Shown: positions 23,863 through 35,983, counted from the stretch's first letter. The stretch: 64,000 nt of DNA from Nymphaea colorata (GCF_008831285.2 NC_045147.1:16842854-16906853); one strand, 5' to 3'. The notes: generated by a model from the letters alone, not told the origin. Translations and numbers: made by a program.

Positions 23863-25475
23863 AGGCCAAGTTTTGGAAATGGCTGTGTTGATCATGTAGC
23901 TTTCCAGTGGCTAGTGCTAGGAGTGATGTTTGCGCCTTTTCATTTGTGGTACTTATGACTTCAACACAAATTCTCCCATATAAAATTTCCAAGAGGAATA
24001 TCTTTCATATAACATATTCCCAGCTAGCAAGGAAATATCATTTTTCTTACACTAGTAACAATATTGGAATCAGAATCTGCTTACTGAAAATAGATAATGC
24101 TATTAGAATGCATTCTTGATTGACTTGGTGCCTTCATTTTGTCAGCTTTCAGTATAATCCACCAGAAAATTAACCTATGATAGATGTCAGACTTCCTCTA
24201 CCTGGCGTATAATTTACTGCAGGATGTTTGGGAATCCTCTTGTCTGCGATGAGTATTTTAAGTGAGGGCCAATCAGACATTGTGAACTTATAGGACTTCC
24301 TGTTTCAACGCCTTGTATTGTTTGCTTTTTCAACTGAAAACTTTGTTGACTTGTCCCAGATTATGATTTGGAGAACAGAATTTATGAACCTATGTAGCTT
24401 GCCTTGTCGATATTCTGGTCTCTCTTCCTATGTTCTATTAATCAAACATGTTTTGTATTGAGTATGATCTGCAGCCTCTTGCGCAAGGTTCTGGAATGAT
24501 CGGTTGGAAAAGACTGATAAAAGCCTGACCAAAACAAACTGAATTATTGGATTAGCTGAAAAGTGTTCGTGACGGAAATGACATGCTTAGGCCTTTAGTA
24601 GGAAATCAATCAACATGGTGAAGATGTCATCACATCTGATTTCGTAACTGAACTTCGGTTGAATTAGAAATGGAAAGCATATACTTTGTCGTTTTAATTA
24701 ATCACATGCCCAGATATTTATGCATTATTCTTCATGCATGGTAAATGTTTAAGATCTAAATTAATAATCTGGGGGGTGCCAATGTTGGCTAATAGACTTG
24801 AGACGGGAAGAATTAAAAAGAAACAAGAGGAAAAGAGATTTTGTCTCCTTTTTTTTTTTCTGTGTTGGGGGGGTGGAGGTGGCACGGCTGTGCCAGTGAA
24901 TTGAATTCATCTGTATACCCAAATTTGGGTCTGATTGTTTTAGGTAAGTAGTATCTAATGTCTTATTGATTTGTATATATGCCAATGACTTTTCAAATGG
25001 ATTCTGCATTCACACTCTTAGTAGATCCCACCAAGGAATGTCTTTATTCTTCGTAATGCCATCTATTATTGAAAAAGTGTGGTGGAGATGGTTGTCTCCT
25101 TTCCAAAACAGTCTAGCAGATTACAGGACACTGCTCACTTGCATGTCCACATTTCTTTTCTGCGATATCCCAGAAGCAAAAATTTTTGAACCGATGAATC
25201 GGTATCTTCTGTTATTCAAATGTCAAGAAATTTCATTGACATGTTCGGACATTGTTGGGTCCAAAATGCATACTGAGGATGACTGACCTACCAAAAATGG
25301 GGGTCGTTATTTCCCTGGAAAATGAAATCTACGGCACCACCGCCCCAATTTACTGTGGCTCCAAAAGCTGGTAAGAAAAAAAAAAAAACTACCCCTTCTG
25401 GAGCCGCTTATTTTATGGTGCTGAAGAATTAACAAAATAGCAAAATGGAAACACGAGCAGCCGAGGGCTTCTCCT
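23863..25475. other. Intergenic between convergent BPA1-like and SDS
   Basis: This is the shared downstream region of two converging genes. No coding region is supported. It contains poly-T/poly-G tracts near 24851-24877 and a poly-A tract near 25376-25388. Confidence 0.7.
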
Positions 25476-28400
25476 TCAGGGAAATGGCTTGTCCGGTGAT
25501 CCTATCAACTGAAAGATCAAAAGAGCAACAAAAATCACTTGAATGAAACTCGGCATGAAGAAAAACATACATTATCATCACAAAGAGCAAAGAAGAGCGC
25601 AGGGCTACTTATTGGCACCAATTAGTTTGCATTTCTTACCCATCAAAGAAAAGAGTACGAGGTTCATACCTTTACGCAATCCTCCAAGTCGTTCAAGTCC
25701 TCTTTACTTCGTACATGAGTCTGAAGCAGCAAAATTTAGCTACGTCACTGAATGGATGGTCTAACTATGTTGTCATCGCAAGTGATGCTTGTATTTTTTA
25801 TAATCACATAGGAGGTATTTTTTTGGAACTCCAGCCAAAAAATTAAGCCCTTAGGCGAAAATTCCCTTACAAAATAAGTTTTCAGGTGTAGTATTGGTAT
25901 AGGGTGGAGTTGGATCGTACGGTTGTATGATCCAACCATTATAACCTATTATAACCTAGCGGCGTCGGTTTTTGAGTTTCCCGGATAACCTCCGACTCCG
26001 CCGATAAAACGAGAAAGTCGAAACCGACCGCTTAATGGAAGGAAGCGCGATACGCAGACTGCAGTTACCTCGAAAATCCGCTCGGCTGCAGAGCGTTGTC
26101 CCTTGGCAGAGCAAGCCTGAACAACCAGGCCTGCAGCGACGGTCGACGGCCAGAAGCACAACAGCTCATGGTGCGAGAGCGAGCTTATGGCCAGTACCTT
26201 AGCATGCCTTTCGAGTTCTTCATCGGCCTCTACTGCCTTGAGGTAAAACCTGTTCACCCAATCCAAAAGAAATGATAGTCTTTCCTAATCCTCCACCGAT
26301 TCAAATGACCAAATGGAGAGCAGCGTCCGCGGACCGATATGCAGAGGTCTGTAGTTTTCGTACCACAAGAAGTTCAAGGTCGTTGGTGAGAAGCATTCGT
26401 ACTCCAGCACATCCAGAATGACCCATTCCATGGCCACCACTTCACACCGACGGTACAAATTGTCCCCAATCTGAAACTCTTCATTCCTAATACTGCAGGA
26501 ATTAGAAGACCGAGAAGTAAGTAATCCGAGAGGCAATCAAACCCCAATTATTCTTCCTCAGGAAATCAATAACAAAGAAGGAAAATGAAAATCTTGACTT
26601 GGACTAACAGGATGATTGGGGGCAAGGGGAGGGTGGGATGGGTGGGTATGCATAAGATATTACCTGTTGAGAGGTTGATTTTCTTCGATCCTGGTGGCCA
26701 GAGTGGCGCAAGCGATTCCGAGGATCTGAAGGCGACTTCCGCTTCTGAAAGAACCTCTGGAGAGGAACCTGTCGAGCAGGCTCACGCTTAAGAAGATCGT
26801 CTCCGATTGAAGACTGCAGCTGGTGCAATGCTGCAGAGCCGATTACGAAGGCCTCATCAGCTCCTTTAGAAGACGGCTTAATGCTTATACGTACCAACTG
26901 CTGGAAAGTTACTATGGCCCAGGCTTTCGGTTTCGTGCGCTTGGTAGTAGAAGTTCCTTTTTCTTGGAATGAAATAAACCTTTTCCAGGGACGACTTATG
27001 TTTACTGGTTCAAACTTTTCACAACAAAGCTTGCGTGGTCTGATCAAATTTTATGTAATTTCTAATTTAAGTTCAATCCTTTTTTTGGTTGAAATATTTT
27101 TGGAAATATGTTTTGCATAGAAGCTGTTCAGGGCCATCAAACTCTCCCTAAAGTATTTTATAATATTAACATGTGATTGTTGTGTACGTAAACCCTAATG
27201 CCCTAAGCAAGCGTCCAGCCTTGATACTTAAACCGTTTATACATGTTAAGAAGCTCCGTCCGTCAGTGCCAAAGATGATCCAGAAATTAGCAAAAGTCTC
27301 ATCCAGTGGTCCGGAAACAAAACTGTGGTGTCACAGAGAAGCCCATACTTTTTAGAAGCAATTAGCCACTGGAAGCGCACCTTTGTGCGGACTATGCAAG
27401 ATAGCCCTCTGCAACACGTCCCCTTTTCGGGAAAAAACGAAGGCAGAATCAACCAGTACCGTCGAAAAGGTTGGGCTTTCGGATGAAATCAAGTTGAAAT
27501 CATTTAACCCGAAAAGTTAAGAAAAGAGAAAAGATCTCAAGTTAGTAAAATCGTCGCCTATTTGAATCAACTAAGGACAAAAAGGGAAAAATTGGAGAGA
27601 CAAAAAGGCGAAATACATCCCATAATCATGAAAAAGGGAATGGTATAACTAACGCACTTGTTTAATCTTCATTAAACAACGAGGGAAATTGTTAAAAGAT
27701 TAATTTGGAGGATGAAATACCAACCCATAATTATATTATATCTTATAAGTAATGGCAGCAGTTTTCTGCAACTTACCCTAATATAATTATAATTATCTAC
27801 AATTCCAAAAACTTTTATAAAAAAATTAAAATTTAAGAAGTAATTAATTTTGTATGCTTCAAAAATTAAATGACATTTATAACTTCTGCATAAATTAATG
27901 TCTATTTCAAGTGTGCATAACATGATAGACACTTTCTTAAACTTTCTGATTTAGATCTATAACAGTAACAAAGTTAAACCTCCACAAAGTTAAGAAATTA
28001 CTTTTTTTTTTCAACTTTTCTTGTTTTACGCTGTTTGCCTTTTCTTAATACTAGCAGTATTCTAACTAATAAAAAAATTGTTTTCTAACTACACATCAAA
28101 ATTGTGGGAGCAGATTGTAAGGCGAAGGGAATGGGAAAGGTTGGCCTATTTATTAATTAAGGGAGCATTTGAGTGACACCTTTCCCTAATACAGTTTTGC
28201 AAAAACTAGGTATTATGAATGCCAAGTTTTTTAATGAGTTTTAGAAACCTCTTTTTTTTGTGATACATCTAAAACCTGGTTTTTTAATAATCTAACGGGG
28301 ACTATGCATTTCACTTCCTTTTACAAAATCCAGTTATGATGACATGCAAACACCTGATTTTGGAGGTAAAACTTGGTTTTGAAGTGTCACCCAAACACCT

Positions 28401-30778
28401 CCTAAGAGAGCGATAGAAACGGTCAAACCTTGAAATGCAATATTAAAAAAAAAAACTTGCAAAAAATATTGAAACGCAGTTTCTAGACTTTCCCAATTAT
28501 TTCTCGAATAATTTTTACTGACATATCCATATGCTTTTGAAGCACTTCCCGTAAGGCAAGTCACATATAAAATGACCCAGGACGTCCTCCTACAAAATAC
28601 TGAAAAGCCACTAAAGTAGTTAATGCTACAAAAGCAACCGTGTACAAAATTGCCCCCATCATCGAGTTCACAAAGCTTTTGTAAGTACCAAGATAAAAGG
28701 TTTGTGATCTTGTCCTCGTGAGTCGTGGAGGAATTTTTTGCTTGCGATGGTCAACCTCCCATTGACCAGGAAAATGAACGGAAAGGATTATAAGAGACGA
28801 CAGAACAGTCAGAAGGTTTAAATCAAAGAGGTATAACCTATTTCTCAGGTGTCTTCATGGTGACATGAGCTTTTGTCAGTTCGTCTAAGTCGCGAAGATG
28901 TTTCAATATACCAACTCCTAAAAAAATTACTATAGACAAAATAGCTATTGGTTGAAGCAATTACTTGGCAAAACAAAACATTAGAAAAAAAAAAAAAAAA
29001 GATCGGCATTTTACCTCGACGATCCAGTTTACTAGAGACAATCTTTGACTGCAAATGACCCCGTCTTGTTCAGTTGCTGCTTGCTGTTCGACATAACGAT
29101 GACGACAAGAACGCCTCCGCTCCCTGAATCTGAGTTTGCTATAGGTTTGTTCATCTTCGTCGTCTTCAAACATCTACAAGAGGAGGATGATTAAAATATA
29201 GTTTTTTCAAAACTCCATCTTCACGTTCGAATTGACACAGACTTATGATCTTACAGCCCTTCATTAGAAAAAGAAAGAGATAACATATACAGACTTAATT
29301 AAGTTTACTTACAAATTCTATTTGATACGTTTTGCCTCTCATAAGGATGAAGACAATAAGATGTTACATCACTGGCATTAGTGGAAGTGGGACATCGACC
29401 AATGCGCACGGCATTACAATCCTGACGATGTGAACAGCCGAAGTTTCTAATAGGAAGGACTTCTTAGGCTTTCTCACTAGAACAAATCGAAGAATATCCC
29501 AAAAAGAATTCATTCAAGTGAAGAAAATACTTAGAAATTCATATTCAATATTTATCGCAAATTTGCAAAGCCATTGCCGTAGTGTTTAATGATTTAGATA
29601 TCTTTGGAAACGAAACCTTTAAAGAGGAGGTATGCGCATGTTGTCTTTAAAGGAACGAGCTGCCATCCTTTCATGTTTACTAAAATTGTTTCAGATGCCG
29701 AAACTATCAATTTTTTAACAATATAGCGATTTTAGGGTAGGAACTGAAAGAGCGAAAAGGCGATACTCACTCTGAAGTCGTCGATGTTTTCGATTTTAAC
29801 CGCAACTGTACTGGATTTTCCCTCTTCGCTCCCTGATCTGCAAAATTCCTTCCTGTACTCAAGGAAAAGCAAAAAACAAGCCGAAGAGTGAACAGTCTCT
29901 CCTTGCCCTTCCGAGAACTCATCTCCTGATGATTCGAAGAAGATAGGAGAGAAATCGCTGAAACTCAGCAACGAACTGTCCGAAAGCGCGCTTGTCTGGA
30001 AACGATTGGAGAAGGGCCTATCTCCATCTCGGTTTTCATAATCGGAGCATGAGAACTGCTCTGAGCAAGCTAGATCGTGACGGAGCCCTTCTGCTTCTGC
30101 CTCGACAGTCAATTCTGAAACGCATGCTTCCGGAGCCTTTTCACGAAAAGTCTCAGACAGTTTCTCGCGCATTTCGAGATTATCTTTCTCGTTATCCGAC
30201 GGATTTTCCGTCGAGTTTTGTCCTGGTATGTAAACTAGTTCCGGCTTGAAGCTATTGCTTCCCTCGCATATTTCGCTGCAACTTCTGTCGAAATTGCCGA
30301 ATTTAGCCGTAGAAATGACCGCTTCGTCTGTCGATTTCATAAAATTCTCCAAGCCGAACTCATTCTTGAACTCGTCGCCGTGAATCCTAGCCGAAACGTC
30401 GGCACTAGCTATTTCCACTCCGGACGTACTAGAATTCGCAGCCTCCGGCTCTCTCACAAAACTCCTCGGTAGCCTCTTCAGTAAAGCCCTCCGGCACGAC
30501 GATCGGGGCTTCCTTTGCACGCTCAACGGGAAGAATATTCCGTTCTGAACACCGAACTCCATGGGAAACGACGACGAATAGCATGAAGTGGACACAATCG
30601 GCCCTAACGGGTCCTCCGGCTGGGCTTCCCATACTGGGAGGTCGATCGAACGTCTCCGTCTGGCGATCTTCGATCTTCGCTTCCTGCAATGACTATCCGT
30701 AGCGCGACGTCGCTTTGGCCTTGTGGTTTCCGTGGACGATTCTGGAGGAAGACGGCTCGATCGGAGGACCGGGGGCAT
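25476..30778 (-). CDS. SDS: Meiotic cyclin, SDS (SOLO DANCERS) type
   Basis: Seven minus-strand exons (30778-29771, 29173-29015, 26830-26664, 26492-26364, 26249-26069, 25720-25670, 25508-25476) join in phase to encode 575 residues, near the 578 of Arabidopsis SDS. SDS is a meiosis-specific cyclin needed for homologue pairing and recombination in prophase I. The first 336 residues are an unstructured, acidic regulatory region with family motifs (DLACSEQFS; SDFSPIFFESSGDEFSEG; EFCRS). The cyclin N-fold follows: EDEQTYSKLRFRERRR, LVNWIVE, ETIFLSVSLLDRFLSRGSF, ILGIACATLATRIEENQP, then CEVVAMEW. The C-fold has CFSPTTLNFLWFYLKAV and LCFWPSTVAAGLVV. Intron 2 is about 2.2 kb and carries a Tourist-like MITE. 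Exons 1-6 are well supported. The last exon (LIGSPDKPFP, then TGA) is placed by splice signals only, so the C-terminus is the weakest part. The gene looks intact. Confidence 0.9.
28161..28402. mobile_element. Tourist-like MITE in SDS intron 2
   Basis: A 242-bp element starts GGGAGCATTTGAGTGACAC and ends in the near-complement GTGTCACCCAAACACCTCC (about 14 of 19 positions). It is flanked on both sides by the trinucleotide TAA (28158-28160 and 28403-28405). Inverted termini with a 3-bp TAA/TTA target duplication are the hallmark of PIF/Harbinger (Tourist) MITEs. There is no transposase, so it is non-autonomous. Confidence 0.75.
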
Positions 30779-30868
30779 GGTGCGGACAGCAACCGCACGG
30801 AAGATGAATGCGGTTAAGAATTGTGGCTCGCAACGTCGAAGCGCACCTCAACTCACTCCTACAACCCT

Positions 30869-30896
30869 GAGAGAGAGAGAGAGAGAGAGAGAGAGA
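30869..30896. repeat. (GA)n microsatellite in SDS leader
   Basis: Fourteen GA units on the plus strand appear as (CT)n in the SDS sense strand, between the TATA box and the ATG, so they probably lie in the 5' UTR. Confidence 0.9.
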
Positions 30897-30923
30897 TCAT
30901 GAGCACTGGTGCTGACTAGCGAG

Positions 30924-30932
30924 CATTTATAG
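30924..30932 (-). promoter_or_regulatory. TATA box of SDS
   Basis: On the minus strand this reads CTATAAATG, a good plant TATA box, about 146 bases before the SDS ATG. Transcription would start near 30895, giving a short leader dominated by CT repeats. Confidence 0.6.
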
Positions 30933-31383
30933 TCCTCCCACCTGGCTCCACGTCAGCTCCTTTAACTAACTCGACTGCTGCCGTACTGTGCGAAGGTTAC
31001 TGGTCTTGCTGCTGCCCCGAAGAAGAAAATGTGAACAAAATAGTTTCTGTGTATATACAAAAACATGTCCCGAATTTTTAAAGCACATGAAATTCTATGC
31101 GCAAATCAGATTCTAGCATTCAAAAACTTAAATTTGTTGATTTTTCAACGCTTATAAAAATATCAAAATTTGGTAATTTTTTTTTGTCTTTTTTAAAGCG
31201 TTTCAATAATTTATAAAGATTTTTGTTTGTAAAAGAATAACATAAAAACGGCTACTTAACGATAAGAAAATGCAAAGGAATATTGATGTTTAAATCGGTT
31301 TTCATATAAATAAGTTTTGGCACAATTTTAGACCTCAATGTGACATTTCAAATACAAAGCGAAAAAGGCTTAATAAATAAATT

Positions 31384-31480
31384 GTGTAGGGCTGCTTGAG
31401 CTGCTTAGGGTTTAGCCCGTGTGCCATGAGTTCGATTCTCATAAACTGCAGCACAATGAAACCTAGCATGGTGAGTTTTG
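31384..31480 (+). mobile_element. tRNA-like SINE fragment
   Basis: It contains a good box-B-like sequence, GAGTTCGATTCTC (31428-31440), preceded by TTTAGCCCGTGTGCCAT and a poorer box-A region (GCTGCTTGAGCTGCTTAGGG). The stems needed for a tRNA are not present. Confidence 0.35.
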
Positions 31481-32979
31481 GCTCCTCAAGCATCGCCCCT
31501 TCCTCTCGAAGGAAGACCAGTAAACCATTATTCAAAAATCGAATAAACATTTAGAACAGCGAAATAAATTCTATTTGTCCAAAGTGCATGCAAAATAATA
31601 CGTATATAACGTATATCTCTAAGAATCAACCATTTCTAAAATATTAATATATATGAGTGGTGATAAGTCGAAGACCTGAGACCAAATAGCAACCCTATAT
31701 ACATATATATTAAACGGGACATGAATTGCGACAAAGCTTTTCGGTCATCAAACGGGACCGTGGCATTCGTGACATAGCCGCTAGCTAAGAACGAGTCACT
31801 TGTTGAAGCAAACACAAACTCCAACTCCAAGAGGCCACAGAGTCGTGGTCAAGCGAAATGCCTATATATTTAAAAATGCACACACAAAGAGTATTTAGTT
31901 TCGCTTTTACGTCCATATATAAACAAATGGCAGAAATTAGCATGAGCCAATACACTGGTAGAAATTTAAATTTAAAACACATCTTTAATCAAATCAGATT
32001 CACAAACGAATCTGATTTAATAAATCGTTTAGCTTTCTTATTCGATTCAGAAACCCATTTTGATAACATTGCTTTAGATCACATCTACATGATATCATCC
32101 TTTTTAGAATGTATCCGGCAAATTGATTCCTGGAATGTAACTCCATAATTGACATCGCTGACTAACTTATCATTACAAGCAAAAATAATTTAAAAACGAG
32201 AAGAACAAGAAGTCGATCTTCAAATAGAAATAGAAATTAAATTTTTTACTTAATTAGCACAGACAGGACGCCAGGGCGGAACAGATAATAAGCACATGGT
32301 TCATGTGGGGAACAGAAACGTCATCTTTAGATAGGTCCGTGAAGGGATTTAAATGGACCTGTTTCACTGTGTTTGGTCCCTGTCTAATGCATCAGATCCG
32401 TGACGTCGGGAGTAGAAAAAGAAGAAGGGATATCGATGGTTTAATTCGGATACAATCTACTGTTTGGATTTTAATCCAAAGTGCGAGTATCAGAAATAAG
32501 AAAACTCGATCTGATCAATACTCGGATAACATTCTTCTGATATGTGATTTTCTTACTGAACCCAACGTCACGAGCGAAGCAGATTACTGCATATAAAAAA
32601 TATTTGACCTTCGATAGATGGAGTGATATCTAATAAATCGTACTCATCAATATAAATCCAATCTATTGACATCTCGGATATGATGTGGAGTTACTAACGG
32701 GCCGTGCACGCTTTTGGCTCCTCCTCACACGTCATGTAAGTTTGGATCAAAACGCGGACCTTGTAACCATTAGTTAATTCAGGATCAGTCCAGAAGATGT
32801 CAAGGAAATTAACATTCTAAATCAGTAATCGGACAAAGATAAAATATCCGGATTTTGTTACCAATTCTCGTAAATCTTCAAATTTCATTGATATCTACAT
32901 CTAATTAGACATAAACAATTGTTTTAGTTTGCCGCCGAAGGTTTCAAAAGGAGATAGTGCATCTTGAGCTTGGCAATGT

Positions 32980-33175
32980 CAGGGGCGGAGTCAGAAACTT
33001 TTAATGAGGAGGGCCAAATTAAAGTTTCTAAATTTTGAATATGGCTGAAATATCATTTTTCAAAATTTTTATATAAAACAAATAAAATTTTTTAAAATTT
33101 ACATGTAAATTTTAAAAAAATATTTTTTGGAGGTGGGGCTACGACCCATGCGGGCCCTACCTTGTCTTTGTCCCT
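32980..33175. mobile_element. Short MITE-like element, copy 2
   Basis: It starts CAGGGGCGGAGTCAGAAAC and shares the block TTTTTCAAAATTTTTATATA with copy 1 at 9906. The right end (TTTGTCCCTAAG) is degenerate relative to the expected CCCCTG, so the boundary is approximate. Non-coding. Confidence 0.55.
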
Positions 33176-33179
33176 AAGT

Positions 33180-33278
33180 ACTGCATTCTAGCGCCATCAA
33201 GGTACGAGTATCATACCCATGAAAATCGACGATTGAACTCCTACCGGCGCGCCAGCTCAACCAACTACACTATGCCCC
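33180..33278 (-). mobile_element. tRNA-like SINE fragment, minus strand
   Basis: On the minus strand it reads GGGGCATAGTGTAGTTGG followed by TTGAGCTGGCGCGCC, a box-A-like head, then GGAGTTCAATCG, a box-B-like motif about 25 bases later. It abuts the CAGGGGC element, so the two may have inserted together or in sequence. Confidence 0.45.
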
Positions 33279-34216
33279 AGTGCAGTCAACAACTATATTA
33301 ATATATTAATATGAATCCCACGATGTAACAGCCCTGCCCAAATAACAAGAATAATTACTTTGAATTTAGTAGGTAGCTTTTATGAGTTTATATTTTTAAT
33401 TTGTTATGCAATTTTAAATTACTCTTACGTATAGAGTTTAGAGAAAAGACTTTTGATAAGTGCCATTTCTGATTCTCTATTGTTGAATTAGCTAATCAAT
33501 GGTGCCTATCAATTACCAACAAAACTAAATATTTTATTTTAAGTGGAAGTTTCTCAAAGATTCGCTGAGACATAAAATGTTGTCGTATTTGCACTAAAAA
33601 ACCTACAAAAGTTATCACAAGAAAACAACTGATACCATTTTTTAGATGTTTGAATCTCATAAAATAGAAGATTAATGGTAGAAAAATAAGTCAAATTCTC
33701 CCTCTTAAAGCCCCGTACCAAAGAACTACTACTACAAAACAATTCGCTTAACACAAGATGGAAAAGGTAGTAAAAATAAATAAAACTTTTGTGGGGCCCC
33801 ATCCTGACCTATTTGACAAATGACAGCCAGTAGTTCGTTAGAAGGTCAAACCTTCCCATATGACATAACCTCTCAACTTAGTTTACGATTTTCCGACGTT
33901 GCCCTTGTAAAGTTTGACAACGACCTTCAGCATTGTCCCTGTAAAACATGCTCCTTCTTGGTAAATTTTCGCCTTCACAGTGTCAATATTTTTAATAGGC
34001 TATTCAGATGGCCGGGTCCGGTAGCATGCGGGATCATAGTGCATTGCGGTCCACCAAGATTCCTGTTCAAAATGGTCCCGTTCTAATTCTTAAACAAAAA
34101 AAAAAATCACTATATTACTATATTTATTTAGTTATGTCATTATTATATTTATTTAACAATGTCATTATGCGTGTGTGAGAGACGTAACCTTTTTAATTGC
34201 GCTCCCTGGCTTGCAC

Positions 34217-34225
34217 TATAAAAGG
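34217..34225 (+). promoter_or_regulatory. TATA box, probably of SKOR
   Basis: ACTATAAAAGG lies in a pyrimidine-rich context about 1.1 kb before the channel ATG. A spliced 5' leader is plausible: a GTAAAT donor-like site at 34435 and a GCGCAG acceptor at about 35304, just before the coding exon. The link to the channel is inferred from position. Confidence 0.5.
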
Positions 34226-35326
34226 GCATTCGCCGTAGCACGCTCTTTCTGAAAGCTCTTGACAACTGTGTTGTTTCTACCGGCTTATGCAGATAGCCGA
34301 TTGGCCGGAGAGAGAAACTGAGAAAGAGCGGTTCTACGTTCTACTTCTGCTGCCGCTGATCCGTTCATCTTGGTGATTCTGAAAGCAAGAACGAGGTGGA
34401 CCAGAACGACGGGAAACGAAGATCGAGCTAAAAGGTAAATTGAAGCTTCTGGTGAGTCGTGGCGCTCTCGGTTGTCTTTAATCTTCTTTCCGATTGTGAA
34501 AACAAGGACATGCTTGATTTCCATTGAGGAAAACTCCTCCTTTCTTTTTTCTTTTCTTCAGCCTCTTAGCCCCGGCTCTGATCCGCTTTCTTTTTTCAGC
34601 ATCCGCAAGATTCTTTTCTGTTTGTTTAGTGATTCTGATGCTCAAATCAGTCGGTGGATTGAGTTGTACGTCCTTAGTTGCATTCTTGTTCTTGCAGTTA
34701 GAATTTAGGAGCTAATTTTCAAATGTATTCTCTAAAATTGTCACCGCGTGAATGCAATCCAGTTGCTTAAAAGAAATCCATGCATAAATTCTACATTTTG
34801 TAGAAGTTCGAAAGAAGTTTACGCTGTGAAAGTTGTATTGTCAGATCCTTATAGGAGGAGCATGCCTCTGTACTATCTTGATCACTTCGCAGACGCTAAA
34901 ATTTTGAAATATATATTTTTGAGACTAGAAGAAAATTTAGATAACTACATTCCGATTTGCCCAGCCGCTTGATTCTGGAATTTGGGAAATTAATCTCCAG
35001 AAACTTCAAGGTTTTAGTCAACTTTATCAGTTTTTCTCTTTTTGAAGCCTAATTGAAGGAATCGAAGAGTAAAGAACAATCCATTATCAGTACAACTGCA
35101 AGTTCCACGGTACTGAAACTTTCGGATTCCAAGTATCGGCCATTTTTTTAGGCGATTGAAACGTGATTTTTGGTTGTCCCGTGCTTCCCGATCGAATTTC
35201 GCTTCTTTTCAAATTTGTTCCAAATATTCCCTGGATGCCGAAATACCTTCGTTCCCGCTCATGGAATTGGAATTGATCCTGATACGGAATCTTTGAACTG
35301 CGCAGGATCGAGTGTGGCGATCTGGG

Positions 35327-35521
35327 ATGGGGCAGGAGGAGTGTCCTGACGAGTTCGAGGTGGAGGAGGTGAGCGAGAGGCTCAAATCATCTCGAACGAG
35401 CCGGTTTAATTTGTTGTCAATCCAGCTTGGTCTGGATCGGGACCGCCGGTTCAGCAGCAGCCAGTACGTTCTCAGAGGCTTGAGAGGGTGCACAAGCTTC
35501 GTCATCCGCCCGGATAACTGG

Positions 35522-35579
<58 letters not shown>

Positions 35580-35696
35580 GCAAAGCCTCTAAATTAGAAT
35601 CACTTGGAAACATAAATAATCAGATTTCAGTAGAACTTGGTACTTGCAGAGTTTGTAAAATCTAACGAACAACTTTTACAAGTTACTGTTATTCAA

Positions 35697-35747
<51 letters not shown>

Positions 35748-35983
35748 AATTGAAGTCAGCTACACAAAAACCATGACTGGATGACTTTTTTTTAAAAAAA
35801 ATCTTGTGATGCTAAAAACTATCCAAAAAATTGTGTATTTCGTAATGACAATTCATTGGTTATGGTTTTAGACATGAGATGTACCACTTGCGATGTTTTT
35901 TAGCATTTTAAATATAAAAAGTCATCTGGCCAATGGCATTATACATATGTATACACGTCCTTCATGCGAATGAATGATGGGAA

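Larger units (their letters stand above)
30779..35326. other. Intergenic between divergent SDS and SKOR
   Basis: This is the shared upstream region of the minus-strand SDS and plus-strand K+ channel genes. It holds an SDS TATA box and (GA)n leader repeat, a tRNA-like fragment (31384-31480), a small perfect inverted repeat near 31991-32018, a second copy of the CAGGGGC element (32980-33175) with an adjoining minus-strand SINE-like piece, and a TATA box at 34217. The last 1.1 kb is probably the channel's 5' leader. No coding region is supported. Confidence 0.65.

Noticed and set aside
31384-31480. Possible tRNA gene
   Set aside because: A box-B-like motif is present, but no acceptor, D or anticodon stems can be drawn. 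A SINE fragment is more likely.
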